Assembly (NCBI RefSeq): GCF_005845035.1
Contig: NZ_SPFO01000001.1
Coordinates: 186,001 to 250,000 of the forward strand
Direction of reading: 5' to 3'
Length of the DNA: 64,000 nucleotides
Source of the DNA: Collinsella aerofaciens
Lineage (GTDB): Bacteria > Actinomycetota > Coriobacteriia > Coriobacteriales > Coriobacteriaceae
The notes beneath the pieces are model-generated. The model saw only the letters and a program-made list of their open reading frames with translations, was not told the DNA's origin and made no database searches. Shown piece by piece: positions 42,608 to 52,424 of this stretch (the stretch's first letter is position 1; every line of letters begins with the position of its first letter). The translations under genes were made by a program, and so were the position numbers.

Positions 42608-43165
42608 ATGGCAGAAGAGAAGTATGTGCCGCGTCTGAAGACCAAGTACAACAACGAGGTCAAGCAGCAGCTTCAGGACAAGTTCCAGTACGAGAACGTC
42701 ATGATGATCCCCAAGTTTGAGAAGATCGTCGTGAACATGGGTGTCGGCGAGGCCGCTACCGATTCCAAGGCCATCGACGGTGCCGTGCGCGACCTGCGCG
42801 CCATCACCGGCCAGCAGCCGATGATCACCCGTGCCCGCAAGTCCATCGCTACTTTCCGCCTGCGCGCTGGTATGCCGATCGGCTGCAAGGTTACCCTGCG
42901 TGGCGACCGTATGTGGGAGTTCTTCGATCGTCTGACCTCCGTCGCGATCCCCCGTATCCGCGACTTCCGCGGCATCTCCGCCAAGAGCTTCGACGGCCGT
43001 GGTAACTTCTCCATGGGCGTCACCGAGCAGCTCATCTTCCCCGAGATCGACTTCGATTCCGTCGATCACCAGCGCGGTATGGACATCACTTTCGTGACCA
43101 CCGCCAATACCGATGAGGAGGCCAAGGCCCTTCTGGACGCCTTCGGTTTCCCGTTCAAGAAATAG
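42608..43165 (+). CDS. rplE: 50S ribosomal protein L5
   Basis: 185 residues, full length for L5, which binds 5S rRNA in the central protuberance and contacts the peptidyl-tRNA. Family segments include [11 protein letters not shown] near 41 and [21 protein letters not shown] near 122. AAGGAG precedes ATG 42608. Unusually it is the first gene of the ribosomal block here: rplN and rplX, which usually precede it, are absent and the upstream neighbour is xdhC. Confidence 0.97.
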   Translation: MAEEKYVPRLKTKYNNEVKQQLQDKFQYENVMMIPKFEKIVVNMGVGEAATDSKAIDGAVRDLRAITGQQPMITRARKSIATFRLRAGMPIGCKVTLRGDRMWEFFDRLTSVAIPRIRDFRGISAKSFDGRGNFSMGVTEQLIFPEIDFDSVDHQRGMDITFVTTANTDEEAKALLDAFGFPFKK

Positions 43166-43244
43166 GTTCACCTGCCCTATAAGCGCCGTTCCCACAAGGG
43201 GGCGGCGCTTGGGGCGAACAATACTCTATGTGAGGAGGATATAA

Positions 43245-43430
43245 GTGGCTAAGACATCGATGATCGTCAAGTGCAATCGCAAGCAGAAGTTCTCTACTCG
43301 TGAGTACACGCGCTGCCAGCGCTGCGGCCGTCCGCACTCTGTGTACCGCAAGTTCGGCCTGTGCCGTGTCTGCTTCCGCGAGCTTGCACTCAAGGGCGAG
43401 CTTCCCGGCGTTAAGAAGGCCAGCTGGTAA
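43245..43430 (+). CDS. rpsN: 30S ribosomal protein S14, zinc-binding type (type Z)
   Basis: 61 residues, the short zinc form. The zinc ligands are Cys24, Cys27, Cys40 and Cys43 (CQRC and CRVC). It assembles in the head of the small subunit next to S3 and S10. Starts at GTG 43245 after GAGGAGG. Being the zinc form it may be replaceable by a zinc-free paralogue under zinc limitation, but none is in the window. Confidence 0.97.
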   Translation: MAKTSMIVKCNRKQKFSTREYTRCQRCGRPHSVYRKFGLCRVCFRELALKGELPGVKKASW

Positions 43431-43549
43431 GTCACTACCAGCGTTTCAAGCATCAGTTTGGAACAGGGAAAACGCGCTAAAAAGGCTTTGCCGTTAAGGG
43501 CGGCGAAGAACCAAGAGCACGTGTTCATCAAGAACGAAGGAGAATCTGT

Positions 43550-43948
43550 ATGAACCTTACAGACCCGATCGCAGATATGCTTACGCGCATCCGTAACGCT
43601 AACTCTGTGAACAAGGCCACGGTCTCCATGCCGAGCAGCAAGAAGCTCGTCGAGATCGCTCGTGTTCTGCACGAGGAGGGCTACATCGAGGGCTACGATG
43701 TCGAGGACACCGTTCCCCAGAAGACTCTGCACATCACGCTTAAGTATGGTCCCAAGAAGGCTAAGGTCATCAACGGCATCCGCCGCATTTCCAAGCCGGG
43801 CCTGCGTAAGTACACCGGCGTTGCCGACATGCCCCGCGTCCGCGGTGGCCTTGGTACCGCCATTATTTCCACCAGCCATGGCGTCATGACCGACCGCGAT
43901 GCTCGCAAGCACAACGTCGGCGGCGAGATCATCGCTTACGTCTGGTAA
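43550..43948 (+). CDS. rpsH: 30S ribosomal protein S8
   Basis: 132 residues. It binds the central domain of 16S rRNA and in many bacteria is the feedback repressor of the spc operon. It begins [17 protein letters not shown] and ends with the conserved [11 protein letters not shown] 119-base gap separates it from rpsN, longer than other gaps here, which could hold an S8 target; no matching fold was drawn with confidence. Confidence 0.97.
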   Translation: MNLTDPIADMLTRIRNANSVNKATVSMPSSKKLVEIARVLHEEGYIEGYDVEDTVPQKTLHITLKYGPKKAKVINGIRRISKPGLRKYTGVADMPRVRGGLGTAIISTSHGVMTDRDARKHNVGGEIIAYVW

Positions 43949-43981
43949 TTCGCTCGGTAGGTAGAAGGAAAGGAGATCACC

Positions 43982-44518
43982 GTGTCTCGTATCGGTAATA
44001 AGCCTGTCCAGATTCCCGCCGGAGTCGAAGTGGCAGTCAACGGCAACAACGTTGTCGTCAAGGGCCCCAAGGGCCAGCTCGAGCTCGATGTCTTTGAGAA
44101 GCTCGCTATCAACGTCGAGGACAACGTCCTCACCGTTTCCCGTCCCGACGACGAGCGTGAGACCCGTGCCCGCCACGGCCTCACCCGCGCCCTCATCCAC
44201 AACATGGTTGTTGGCGTTTCCGAGGGCTTCGAGAAGAAGCTCGAGCTCGCCGGCGTCGGTTACCGCGTGCAGCAGAAGGGCAAGAACCTCGAGTTCTCCC
44301 TGGGCTTCTCGCACCCCGTGATCGTCGAGGCTCCCGAGGGCATCACCTTCGAGGTTCCCGACAACACCCACGTGAACGTCAAGGGTATCAACAAGCAGCA
44401 GGTCGGTCAGATCGCCGCTGAGATCCGCGGCCATCGTCCTCCCGAGCCTTACAAGGGCAAGGGTATCCACTACGTTGGCGAGCACATCCGCCGCAAGCTG
44501 GGTAAGGCCGCCAAGTAG
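43982..44518 (+). CDS. rplF: 50S ribosomal protein L6
   Basis: 178 residues, two-repeat L6 fold near the factor-binding centre. It starts [16 protein letters not shown] and contains the signature [14 protein letters not shown] near 158. GTG 43982 with AAAGGAG upstream. It follows rpsH by 33 bases. Confidence 0.97.
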   Translation: MSRIGNKPVQIPAGVEVAVNGNNVVVKGPKGQLELDVFEKLAINVEDNVLTVSRPDDERETRARHGLTRALIHNMVVGVSEGFEKKLELAGVGYRVQQKGKNLEFSLGFSHPVIVEAPEGITFEVPDNTHVNVKGINKQQVGQIAAEIRGHRPPEPYKGKGIHYVGEHIRRKLGKAAK

Positions 44519-44593
44519 TCGTAACCGACTCACTCGCATAAGACCAGCACCCCGTCAGGTGCTGGCAAGATCAACCTTTTTAGGAGTTTACGT

Positions 44594-44962
44594 ATGAACA
44601 AGCATAAGGCGAAGCTGGAAGGCCTCAAGCGTCGTCAGCGTCGTGTTCGCGGCAAGGTCTCGGGTACCTCCGAGCGTCCGCGTCTTCGCGTGACCCGTAC
44701 TAACGCCAACATCTATGCCCAGATCATCGACGACAGCAAGGGCTCCAGCCTGACGCTCGTCTCTGCCTCGACCCTCGAGGCCGAGTTCAAGGGCACCCAC
44801 ACCTCGAACAAGGAGGCTGCGGAGAAGGTCGGTCAGCTCGTTGGCAAGCGCGCCATCGAGGCCGGCATCACCAAGGTCGCCTTCGATCGCGGTGGCCGTA
44901 TCTACCATGGCCGCGTCAAGGCCCTCGCCGACGGTGCTCGTGCCGCCGGTCTCGAGTTCTAG
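44594..44962 (+). CDS. rplR: 50S ribosomal protein L18
   Basis: 122 residues; binds 5S rRNA together with L5. It shows the basic N-terminus [20 protein letters not shown] and the C-terminal [21 protein letters not shown] small hairpin (CCAGCACC with GGTGCTGG, 44542-44563) lies in the 75-base gap after rplF. Confidence 0.97.
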   Translation: MNKHKAKLEGLKRRQRRVRGKVSGTSERPRLRVTRTNANIYAQIIDDSKGSSLTLVSASTLEAEFKGTHTSNKEAAEKVGQLVGKRAIEAGITKVAFDRGGRIYHGRVKALADGARAAGLEF

Positions 44963-44976
44963 GAGGTATGTAGCAC

Positions 44977-45501
44977 ATGGCTCGTAATCAGAAGCAGCAG
45001 CGCGAGGCCTCCGAGTTCGAGGAGCGCGTCGTTTACATCAACCGCGTGTCGAAGACCGTCAAGGGTGGTCGTCGCATGAGCCTCGTCGCTCTCGTCGTCG
45101 TTGGCGACGGCAAGGGCAACGTCGGCGTTGGCATGGGCAAGTCCGCTGAGGTGCCCATGGCCATCTCCAAGGCATCTCTCGATGCCAAGAAGAACATGTT
45201 CCACGTGCCGGTGACCGAGCAGGGCACCATCCCGCACGAGGTTCTCGGCCACTTTGGTGCCGGCCGCATCATCATCAAGCCCGCTGTCGAGGGTACCGGC
45301 GTTATCGCCGGCGGCGCTGTGCGTCCCCTCTTTGAGCTTGCTGGCATCAAGAACGTCCTATCCAAGTCCCTCGGTACCGACAACGGCCTCAACATCATCA
45401 AGGCTGCCGTCGAGGGCCTCAAGGAGCTCTCCAGCCCTGAGGACGTCGCGGCTCGCCGTGGCCTGACGGTCTCCGAGATGTTCGTCGGTAAGGAGAACTA
45501 A
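44977..45501 (+). CDS. rpsE: 30S ribosomal protein S5
   Basis: 174 residues; decoding-fidelity protein on the back of the small subunit. Contains the S5 signature around [20 protein letters not shown] and [12 protein letters not shown]. It begins 14 bases after rplR, with AGGAGG in the gap. Confidence 0.97.
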   Translation: MARNQKQQREASEFEERVVYINRVSKTVKGGRRMSLVALVVVGDGKGNVGVGMGKSAEVPMAISKASLDAKKNMFHVPVTEQGTIPHEVLGHFGAGRIIIKPAVEGTGVIAGGAVRPLFELAGIKNVLSKSLGTDNGLNIIKAAVEGLKELSSPEDVAARRGLTVSEMFVGKEN

Positions 45502-45503
45502 GC

Positions 45504-45686
45504 ATGGCTGACACCATCAAGATCAAGCAGGTCCGCAGCACCAACGGTTGCAAGCAGGACCAGGTCCGTACTGTCCGTGCCCTCGGTCTCCACAGGATCC
45601 GCGAGGTTCGCGAGATTGCTGACAACGAGTCCGTCCGCGGCATGATCTTCAAGGTCAAGCACCTTGTCGAGATTGTAGAGGAGTAG
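45504..45686 (+). CDS. rpmD: 50S ribosomal protein L30
   Basis: 60 residues, typical bacterial L30. Features KIKQVRSTNGCKQDQVRTV and LGLHRIREVREI. The start lies two bases after the rpsE stop, so translation is probably coupled. Confidence 0.96.
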   Translation: MADTIKIKQVRSTNGCKQDQVRTVRALGLHRIREVREIADNESVRGMIFKVKHLVEIVEE

Positions 45687-45689
45687 CAA

Positions 45690-46139
45690 ATGCAGCTTCA
45701 CGATCTTACTCCCGCGCCCGGTTCCACCAAGAACCGCAAGCGCGTCGGCCGTGGCAATTCTTCGGGTCACGGCACCACTTCTGGCCGCGGCCAGAAGGGC
45801 CAGGGTTCCCGCTCTGGCGGCACCAAGGGTGCCGGCTTCGAGGGTGGCCAGACTCCGCTGGCTATGCGCCTGCCCAAGCTTCCGGGCTTCCGCAACCCCC
45901 GTCGTATCGAGTACACCGCCGTTAACGTTGAGCGTCTCGAGCGTAAGTTCGAGGACGGCGCTGTGATCGACGGTGCCGCTCTTAAGGCCGCTCGCATCAC
46001 CAAGAGCGAGTTCGAGCCCGTCAAGGTGCTCGGCAATGGTGAGCTCACCAAGAAGTTCACGGTCAAGGTCGACAAGGTCAGCGCTTCTGCGCAGGCCAAG
46101 ATCGAGGCCGCCGGCGGAAAGGTCGAGCTGCCGTGCTAA
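45690..46139 (+). CDS. rplO: 50S ribosomal protein L15
   Basis: 149 residues. The Gly/Arg-rich N-terminal extension ([20 protein letters not shown]) that threads into 23S rRNA is present, with the globular C-terminal part. It starts three bases after rpmD and its end overlaps the secY start codon by seven bases. Confidence 0.97.
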   Translation: MQLHDLTPAPGSTKNRKRVGRGNSSGHGTTSGRGQKGQGSRSGGTKGAGFEGGQTPLAMRLPKLPGFRNPRRIEYTAVNVERLERKFEDGAVIDGAALKAARITKSEFEPVKVLGNGELTKKFTVKVDKVSASAQAKIEAAGGKVELPC

Positions 46140-47419
46140 ATGGTCTTAAGAATGCTTTCCGCATCAAAGAATTGCGCGAAAAGATTCTTTTTACCATAGC
46201 TATGCTCGTCGTGTACCGCATTGGTGCGCACGTTCCTGTGCCCGGCATTCCCTTCCAGGGGATGCTGGGCCTTTTCTCGACCGATAACAATTCGGTCGCC
46301 GCAGGTGCTATGGCCCTCCTGAATCTTTTCTCTGGCGGCGCGTTGAGCTATGTGTCGGTGTTTTCGCTGGGCATCATGCCTTACATCACCAGCTCGATCA
46401 TCCTCCAGATGCTCCAGGCCGTCGTGCCTTCCCTGCATGAGCTTGCCCGCGAGGGCGAGGTCGGTCAGACCAAGATTACGCAGTATTCGCGTTACCTCAC
46501 CCTGGCTCTGGCAATCCTCAACTCCGTGGGTTACCTCTTCCTCTTTAAGAGCTTCGGCATCAGCTTCAATGGCGCCGGCGCTCCCGAGATCATCTTCGAC
46601 CTCATGATCGTCGGTACGCTCACCGCGGGCGCCATGCTGATCATGTGGATTGGTGAGCTCATCACCCAGCGCGGTATCGGCAATGGCATGTCGCTGATCA
46701 TCTTCGCGAACATCATGGCCGGTCTGCCGCAGGCTATCTTCTCCAGCACCGAGGGCAATGCCGGTGGCATCATCACCATGGTGATCATCTGCGCCATCAT
46801 CCTGCTGGTTATCCCGCTGATTGTTTTCCTTGAGCGCGGCCAGCGCCGCATCCCGGTCTCCTACGCTAAGCGCGTCGTGGGCCGTCGCATGATGGGTGGC
46901 CAGACCACCTACCTGCCCATCAAGGTCAACACCGCGGGTGTCGTGCCGATCATCTTCGCTTCGGCGCTGCTGTACTTCCCGGCTCAGATTGCCGTGTTCT
47001 TCCCCGGCATCGGCTGGATTCAGGCAGTTGCCTCCGCGCTTTCGACCGGTTGGCTCAACTGGGTGCTTAACGTTGTCCTCATCGTGTTCTTCGCGTACTT
47101 CTACACCTCCATGGTGTTCAACCCCGATGACACGGCCGATAACCTTAAGAAGCAGGGCGGCTTTATTCCGGGCGTGCGTCCGGGTAGGGCTACCGCGGCC
47201 TACATCAAGAACGCGCTCAACAAGATCACGCTTCCCAGCGCTGTCTTTTTGGCGCTCATCGCCATCGTGCCTTCGATCATCTTCTCCTTCACGGGTAACC
47301 ATCTGATCCAGGCATTTGGCGGTACGTCCATCCTCATCATGGTCGGCGTCGTGCTCGACACGGTCGATAAGCTCGAAGGCCAGATCAAGATGTATGATTA
47401 CGATGGATTCTTTAAATAG
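46133..47419 (+). CDS. secY: Preprotein translocase subunit SecY
   Basis: 428 residues, ten predicted transmembrane helices; the channel of the Sec translocon. Family features are the N-terminal [13 protein letters not shown], the plug/TM2 region [21 protein letters not shown] (split across positions 60-82) and cytoplasmic loop [14 protein letters not shown] near 239. GTG 46133 overlaps the rplO stop, so the two genes are translationally coupled. Confidence 0.96.
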   Translation: MLNGLKNAFRIKELREKILFTIAMLVVYRIGAHVPVPGIPFQGMLGLFSTDNNSVAAGAMALLNLFSGGALSYVSVFSLGIMPYITSSIILQMLQAVVPSLHELAREGEVGQTKITQYSRYLTLALAILNSVGYLFLFKSFGISFNGAGAPEIIFDLMIVGTLTAGAMLIMWIGELITQRGIGNGMSLIIFANIMAGLPQAIFSSTEGNAGGIITMVIICAIILLVIPLIVFLERGQRRIPVSYAKRVVGRRMMGGQTTYLPIKVNTAGVVPIIFASALLYFPAQIAVFFPGIGWIQAVASALSTGWLNWVLNVVLIVFFAYFYTSMVFNPDDTADNLKKQGGFIPGVRPGRATAAYIKNALNKITLPSAVFLALIAIVPSIIFSFTGNHLIQAFGGTSILIMVGVVLDTVDKLEGQIKMYDYDGFFK

Positions 47420-47437
47420 GCTAGAGGAGGATTGCTC

Positions 47438-48064
47438 ATGAACCTCGTATTGCTCGGAGCTCCGGGTGCCGGTAAGGGCACCGTCGCACAGGAGCTCGTC
47501 GCCGAGTTTGGCGTCGCCCACATTTCCACGGGCGACCTGCTGCGTGCTGCCGTCAAGGGTGGCACCGAGCTTGGTATTCAGGCTAAGAAGTACATGGACG
47601 CTGGCGAGCTCGTTCCCGATCAGCTCGTGATCGACCTTGTCAAGGAGCGCCTTGCCGCCGATGACGCCCAGCAGGGCTTCATCCTCGACGGCTTCCCGCG
47701 CAACACCGCCCAGGCCGTGACGCTCGATTCCGAGCTCTCCGCCATGGTTCGCGAGATCGACTGCGCCCTTCTGGTCGATGTGGCCCCCGAGGTCATTATC
47801 GATCGTCTGTCTTCGCGTCGCACCTGCCGCGCCTGCGGTTACACCGGCACCGCTGCCGATGCTACCTGCCCCAAGTGTGGCGGCGAGATGTATCAGCGCG
47901 ACGACGACAAGCCCGAGACCATCAAGAACCGTCTCGACGTCTACGAGAAGTCCACGAGCCCGCTCGTCGACTACTATCGTGGCCAGGGTCTGCTCAAGTC
48001 GGTCAACGGTGACCAGGCTCGCGAGACCGTGTACGGGGATGTCAAAGAGGCTCTCGGTCTATGA
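47438..48064 (+). CDS. adk: Adenylate kinase
   Basis: 208 residues, converts ATP and AMP to two ADP. The P-loop is GAPGAGKGT at 7-15, and the AMP site includes LDGFPRN near 84. The long LID domain carries a four-cysteine zinc site (CRACG and CPKCG near 130-150), as in many Gram-positive enzymes. ATG 47438 follows GAGGAGG. The stop overlaps the map start in an ATGA junction. Confidence 0.97.
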   Translation: MNLVLLGAPGAGKGTVAQELVAEFGVAHISTGDLLRAAVKGGTELGIQAKKYMDAGELVPDQLVIDLVKERLAADDAQQGFILDGFPRNTAQAVTLDSELSAMVREIDCALLVDVAPEVIIDRLSSRRTCRACGYTGTAADATCPKCGGEMYQRDDDKPETIKNRLDVYEKSTSPLVDYYRGQGLLKSVNGDQARETVYGDVKEALGL

Positions 48065-48849
48065 TCAAGATTAAGTCTGCAACGCAAATCGAGCAGATGA
48101 AGAAGGCAGGAGCGCTATCTAAGATGGCGCTCCGCCACGTTGGAGCCATGGTGCGCCCCGGCGTTTCGACTTTTGAGCTCGATCAGCTCGCGGAGCAGAT
48201 TATCCGCATGCATGGTGGCATCCCAGCCTTTAAGGGTTACGGCGGGTTTCCCGGAACCATTTGCGCATCGATTAACGATGCCGTGGTCCACGGTATTCCC
48301 AACCCCGACATGATCCTGCGCGATGGCGATATCATCTCCATCGATACGGGAGCCGTTGTCGACGGTTGGGTCGGCGATAATGCTTGGACGTTTTTCGTCG
48401 GCACCCCCACGCCCGAGGCCAAGGCCCTGTGCGAGGTCACGCGTGATTGCCTTAAGGCTGCCATCGAGCAGGCTGTTCCCGGTAACCATATCGGGGACGT
48501 CGGTTATGCCGTTCAGTCCCTCGCCGAGTCTCACGGCTATGGCGTGCTTCGTGATTATGTGGGCCATGGCATTGGCCGCGTGATGCACGAGGACCCCAAC
48601 GTTCCTAACTATGGAAAGAAGGGGAGGGGCGTTCGCCTCCAGGCCGGCATGGTCATTGCCATCGAGCCGATGGTTACGATGGGTTCCAACCATGTGAGCA
48701 CGGGCTCCGACGGTTGGATCGTCACGACCAACGACCACCTGCCCGCCGCGCACTACGAGAACACCGTCGCCATTACCAATGACGGTCCGGTGATTCTGAC
48801 CACGGATGCCCAAGGTGCTTGGTGTTCGCTCCAAGGCGGAGAAATGTAA
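48061..48849 (+). CDS. map: Methionine aminopeptidase, type I
   Basis: 262 residues; removes initiator methionine from nascent proteins. Catalytic histidine is in VVHGIPNPD near 79; metal ligands include the aspartates of SIDTGAVVDGWVGDNAW near 97-108, the histidine of GHGIGRVMHEDPN near 172 and the glutamate of AIEPMVTMG near 205. No N-terminal zinc-finger extension. Its start overlaps adk by four bases. Confidence 0.97.
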   Translation: MIKIKSATQIEQMKKAGALSKMALRHVGAMVRPGVSTFELDQLAEQIIRMHGGIPAFKGYGGFPGTICASINDAVVHGIPNPDMILRDGDIISIDTGAVVDGWVGDNAWTFFVGTPTPEAKALCEVTRDCLKAAIEQAVPGNHIGDVGYAVQSLAESHGYGVLRDYVGHGIGRVMHEDPNVPNYGKKGRGVRLQAGMVIAIEPMVTMGSNHVSTGSDGWIVTTNDHLPAAHYENTVAITNDGPVILTTDAQGAWCSLQGGEM

Positions 48850-48885
48850 CAAGTTCCACTTAGTTGTGGAGCCATTACGAAGTTA

Positions 48886-48914
48886 TTACGATGCGTGCAT
48901 ACGTGTTGTAGAAT
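48886..48914 (+). promoter_or_regulatory. Predicted internal promoter upstream of infA
   Basis: TTACGA and TAGAAT are 17 bases apart in the 104-base gap after map. It would allow infA and the alpha-operon genes to be transcribed independently of secY-adk-map. Confidence 0.55.
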
Positions 48915-48953
48915 ACTCAATCGCTGTCGTTTTCTAGAGAAAGATGATTGCTT

Positions 48954-49172
48954 GTGAAGAAGGAAGACGCAATTGAGCTCGAGGGTACGGTAAAGGAACC
49001 GCTGCCCAATGCCATGTTTAAGGTCGAGCTCGAGAACGGTCATTCGGTTCTGTGCAACATTTCTGGCAAGATCCGAATGAATTACATCCGTATTCTCCCC
49101 GGTGACAGGGTTGTCGTGGAGCTTTCCCCGTACGACCTGACCCGCGGCCGCATCACCTATCGCTACAAATAG
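48954..49172 (+). CDS. infA: Translation initiation factor IF-1
   Basis: 72 residues, the standard length, single OB fold that binds the ribosomal A site during initiation. Sequence includes [19 protein letters not shown] and a C-terminal [15 protein letters not shown] 48954 is chosen because it gives the usual length; an in-frame TTG two codons upstream is an alternative. Confidence 0.95.
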   Translation: MKKEDAIELEGTVKEPLPNAMFKVELENGHSVLCNISGKIRMNYIRILPGDRVVVELSPYDLTRGRITYRYK

Positions 49173-49322
49173 CGGCACGCATACACGCACTCCATTTCCG
49201 ACTGCAGGCTTAGCTCAACCTACGGTCGGATTGTGTGTGAAGACCAGCCATAGTTTTAAACGCCTGCGGCTGGGCGAGTAGATAGTAGGGAAGTAGTTTG
49301 AGCGCTACCGAAAGGAAGAACG

Positions 49323-49436
49323 ATGAAGGTACGTCCTTCGGTCAAGAAGATGTGCGATAAGTGCAAAATCATTAGGCGCCATGGCAAGGTCCTCGTCATT
49401 TGCGAGAACCCCCGTCATAAGCAGCGTCAGGGTTAA
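49323..49436 (+). CDS. rpmJ: 50S ribosomal protein L36
   Basis: 37 residues, [14 protein letters not shown] onward. The zinc ligands Cys11, Cys14, Cys27 and His32 are present, so it is the zinc-binding form. AAAGGAAG lies before ATG 49323. The 150-base gap after infA contains no other gene. Confidence 0.96.
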   Translation: MKVRPSVKKMCDKCKIIRRHGKVLVICENPRHKQRQG

Positions 49437-49450
49437 GAGAGGAGACTACG

Positions 49451-49825
49451 TTGGCCCGTATTAATGGTGTCGACCTCCCGCGTGAGAAGCGCGTTGAGAT
49501 CGGTCTGACCTACATTTACGGCATCGGCCGCACCACTGCGACGAAGATTTGCGTCGAGTGCAACGTTAACGTGGATACGCGCGTTAAGGACCTCACCGAG
49601 GATGAGGTTAACGCCATCCGCGATTATATCGATAAGAACCAGATCATGGTTGAGGGCGACCTCCGCCGTGAGCGCAACCAGAACGTCAAGCGCCTTATGG
49701 ACATCGGCTGCAACCGCGGCCTTCGTCACCGCAAGGGCCTCCCGGTCCGCGGTCAGCGCACCCACACTAACGCTCGTACCCGCAAGGGCCCGAAGCGTCA
49801 GATCGGTGCTAAGAAGAAGAAATAA
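49451..49825 (+). CDS. rpsM: 30S ribosomal protein S13
   Basis: 124 residues; head protein that contacts tRNAs and L5. It shows [20 protein letters not shown] and the C-terminal basic tail [18 protein letters not shown]. It uses a rare TTG start at 49451, with AGAGGAG upstream; no ATG nearby fits. Confidence 0.96.
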   Translation: MARINGVDLPREKRVEIGLTYIYGIGRTTATKICVECNVNVDTRVKDLTEDEVNAIRDYIDKNQIMVEGDLRRERNQNVKRLMDIGCNRGLRHRKGLPVRGQRTHTNARTRKGPKRQIGAKKKK

Positions 49826-49839
49826 GGAGCGCTAGATAG

Positions 49840-50244
49840 ATGGCTACTGCTAAGAAGAACGTTCGCGCTGCCCGTCTGAAGCGCGCGGACCGTAAGAACA
49901 TTTCCGTGGGCCAGGCTCACATTCGTTCTACGTTCAACAACACGATCGTTTCGATCACCGATCCCCAGGGCAACGTCATTTCCTGGAAGTCGGCTGGCCA
50001 GGTGGGCTTCAAGGGCTCCCGTAAGTCCACGCCGTTCGCTGCCCAGATGGCTGCCGAGGCTGCTGCCAAGCAGGCCATGGAGCACGGTATGAAGAAGGTT
50101 TCCGTCTTCGTCAAGGGCCCCGGCTCCGGTCGTGAGACCGCCATCCGCTCCCTCCAGGCTGCTGGCCTCGAGGTCTCGAGCATCCAGGACAAGACCCCCA
50201 TTCCGCACAACGGCTGCCGCCCCAAGAAGCGTCGCCGCGTGTAA
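49840..50244 (+). CDS. rpsK: 30S ribosomal protein S11
   Basis: 134 residues; platform protein near the mRNA exit. Signature segments are [16 protein letters not shown] near 27 and the C-terminal [18 protein letters not shown]. It begins 14 bases after rpsM with AAGGAG. Confidence 0.97.
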   Translation: MATAKKNVRAARLKRADRKNISVGQAHIRSTFNNTIVSITDPQGNVISWKSAGQVGFKGSRKSTPFAAQMAAEAAAKQAMEHGMKKVSVFVKGPGSGRETAIRSLQAAGLEVSSIQDKTPIPHNGCRPKKRRRV

Positions 50245-50263
50245 CTGAAAGGATCGTATCAAT

Positions 50264-50860
50264 ATGGCAATCGACAGGACTCCTGTTCTTAAGCGCTGCC
50301 GTCAGCTCGGGATCGATCCCGCTGAGCTCGGTTACAGCAGCAAGAAGGAATCTATCCGTCAGCCCAAGCGCCGTCGCAAGGAATCTGAGTACGGCATGCA
50401 GCTGCGCGAGAAGCAGAAGGTCAAGTTCATCTATGGCGTTCTGGAGAAGCAGTTCCACGGCTACTTCAACAAGGCCCGCAAGATGAACGGCGTCACCGGT
50501 GAGAACCTCATGATCATCCTTGAGTCTCGCCTCGACAACGTCGTCTTCCGTCTTGGCTTCGCCCGCACCCGCAAAGAGGCTCGTCAGTCCGTCCGTCATG
50601 GTCACTTCACCGTGAACGGCAAGCGCGTGGACATCCCGTCCTACCGCGTCAAGGCCGGCGACGTCGTCGCTGTCGGCGAGAAGTTCCGTGACCTCCTCCC
50701 CATCAAGGAGGCCCTGATTTCCTCCGAGCGCTTTGAGGTTCCTGGCTGGCTCGAGCTCGATATCGAGAAGCTGTCTGGTAACGTGCTCGCTCTGCCGACG
50801 CGTGAGCAGATCAGCGGTGATATCAACGAGCAGCTCATCGTCGAGCTCTACTCTAAGTAG
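50264..50860 (+). CDS. rpsD: 30S ribosomal protein S4
   Basis: 198 residues; primary 16S-binding protein. The S4 RNA-binding domain is at about 88-150 (RLDNVVFRLGFARTRKEARQ). The N-terminus lacks the CxxC zinc cysteines, so it is the zinc-free form. In many bacteria S4 is the feedback repressor of the alpha operon; no leader pseudoknot was identified here. Confidence 0.97.
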   Translation: MAIDRTPVLKRCRQLGIDPAELGYSSKKESIRQPKRRRKESEYGMQLREKQKVKFIYGVLEKQFHGYFNKARKMNGVTGENLMIILESRLDNVVFRLGFARTRKEARQSVRHGHFTVNGKRVDIPSYRVKAGDVVAVGEKFRDLLPIKEALISSERFEVPGWLELDIEKLSGNVLALPTREQISGDINEQLIVELYSK

Positions 50861-50892
50861 TCCATCCGGGCTGCTGAGGCTGGAGGTAATAC

Positions 50893-51834
50893 ATGTCAGA
50901 ATTCATTAGGCCTCAGGTTCAGGTCGAAGAGATCAACGAGACGTCTGCTCGTGTCTCCGTCGAGCCGCTCGAGCGTGGTTACGGCGATACGCTGGGTAAC
51001 TCCCTTCGTCGCGTTCTTCTGTCCTCGCTCGAGGGTGCCGCTGTCGAGGCTATTCAGATCGATGGTGCGCAGCACGAGTTCATGACCATCCCTAACATGG
51101 TCGAGGATGTCACCGACATCGTCCTGAATGTCAAGGGTCTTGTCTTCAGGGCTCTCGGCACGACCGACGAGGCGACCGCCACCATCTCGGTTGACGGCCC
51201 CTGCGAGGTCACCGGTGCGGACTTCTTTATTCCGTCCGAGTTTGAGCTGGTCAACCCCGAGCAGCACATCGCTACGCTCACCGAGGGTGGCCATCTCACC
51301 ATGAGCATGCGCATCGGCTATGGCCGCGGCTATGTTTCTGGCGAGGCCAACAAGCGCGATAACGATCCCATCGGTGTGATCCATGTCGACTCGCTGTACT
51401 CGCCGGTTTCCCGTTGCGCCAAGCTCGTTGAGGCTTGTCGTGTCGGTCAGCACACCGACTACGACCGCCTTGTCCTCGAGATCGAGACCAACGGCTCCAT
51501 CGCCCCGCGCGACGCCGTGGTCCAGGCTGCCAATATCATCAACCAGCATATGGCCGCCTTTATGAACCTTGCCGAGACCACCGAGGTCGAGGAGGAGGCT
51601 TCGATCTTCGCTCCCGAGGTCACCAACGACAACGCCGAGCTGGACAAGCAGATCGAGGATCTGGACCTTTCCGTCCGTTCCTACAACTGCCTTAAGCGCG
51701 CCAGCATTCACTCGGTCCGTCAGCTCGTTGAGTTCTCGGAGAACGATCTGCTCAACATCCGTAACTTCGGTGTTAAGTCGATCGAGGAAGTGAAGGACAA
51801 GCTTGAGTCCATGGGCCTGAGCCTGAAGGCTTAA
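50893..51834 (+). CDS. rpoA: RNA polymerase alpha subunit
   Basis: 313 residues. The N-terminal dimerisation and assembly domain (about 1-230) includes LERGYGDTLGNSLRRVLLSS. After a linker, the C-terminal domain (about 250-310) includes RSYNCLKRASIHSVRQLVEF and FGVKSIEEVKDKL, which contacts UP elements and activators. Located between rpsD and rplQ as usual. Confidence 0.97.
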   Translation: MSEFIRPQVQVEEINETSARVSVEPLERGYGDTLGNSLRRVLLSSLEGAAVEAIQIDGAQHEFMTIPNMVEDVTDIVLNVKGLVFRALGTTDEATATISVDGPCEVTGADFFIPSEFELVNPEQHIATLTEGGHLTMSMRIGYGRGYVSGEANKRDNDPIGVIHVDSLYSPVSRCAKLVEACRVGQHTDYDRLVLEIETNGSIAPRDAVVQAANIINQHMAAFMNLAETTEVEEEASIFAPEVTNDNAELDKQIEDLDLSVRSYNCLKRASIHSVRQLVEFSENDLLNIRNFGVKSIEEVKDKLESMGLSLKA

Positions 51835-51864
51835 TGCTTCGCATATTTGAGGAGAAACTAGACC

Positions 51865-52332
51865 ATGCGTCACAACGTTAAGAAGGGCCTGAAGCTCGGC
51901 ACCGATGCGAGCCACACCAAGGCCATGAAGAAGAGCCTTGCTAAGGCCCTCTTCGAGAACGACCGCATCAAGACCACCGAGACCCGCGCTAAGGCGCTGC
52001 GTTCGGTCGTCGACCCGATCATCACTTGGGCCAAGAAGGGCGACCTGCACTCTCGTCGTCTGGCTATCGCCAAGCTCGGCGATAAGCAGCTCGTTGCCGA
52101 GATCTTCGACAAGGCTGCCCAGGGCATGTGGCAGGACCGCAACGGCGGTTACACCCGCATCATGAAGCTCGGTAACCGTAAGGGCGACAACGCTCCCATC
52201 GTTATCATGGAGCTCGTCACCGAGCCTTGCACGCCTAAGGCCAAGAAGGCTGCTCCGGCCCCCAAGAAGGCCGCTGCTCCCAAGAAGGTCGAGGCTGTCG
52301 AGGAGGCTCCTGCTGAGGAGACCGCTGAGTAG
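51865..52332 (+). CDS. rplQ: 50S ribosomal protein L17 with C-terminal extension
   Basis: 155 residues. The core (about 1-118) is standard L17: RHNVKKGLKLGTDASHTKA and IMKLGNRKGDNAPIVIMEL. The last 35 residues form an Ala/Lys/Pro/Glu-rich tail (KAKKAAPAPKKAAAPKKVE), longer than the usual protein and probably disordered. It is the last ribosomal gene and is followed by a strong terminator. Confidence 0.96.
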   Translation: MRHNVKKGLKLGTDASHTKAMKKSLAKALFENDRIKTTETRAKALRSVVDPIITWAKKGDLHSRRLAIAKLGDKQLVAEIFDKAAQGMWQDRNGGYTRIMKLGNRKGDNAPIVIMELVTEPCTPKAKKAAPAPKKAAAPKKVEAVEEAPAEETAE

Positions 52333-52358
52333 ACATTCCGTCTGCATAGGCTATATTC

Positions 52359-52389
52359 GAGGGGTACGTTCGCGTACCCCTCTTTTTTT
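52359..52389 (+). terminator. Intrinsic terminator of the ribosomal operon
   Basis: GAGGGGTACG pairs with CGTACCCCTC (10 bp, TTCG tetraloop), followed by seven T. Textbook rho-independent terminator. Confidence 0.95.
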
Positions 52390-52424
52390 GTCGCGATACC
52401 GTTACTTGTTTGTTGGGAGCGCCC

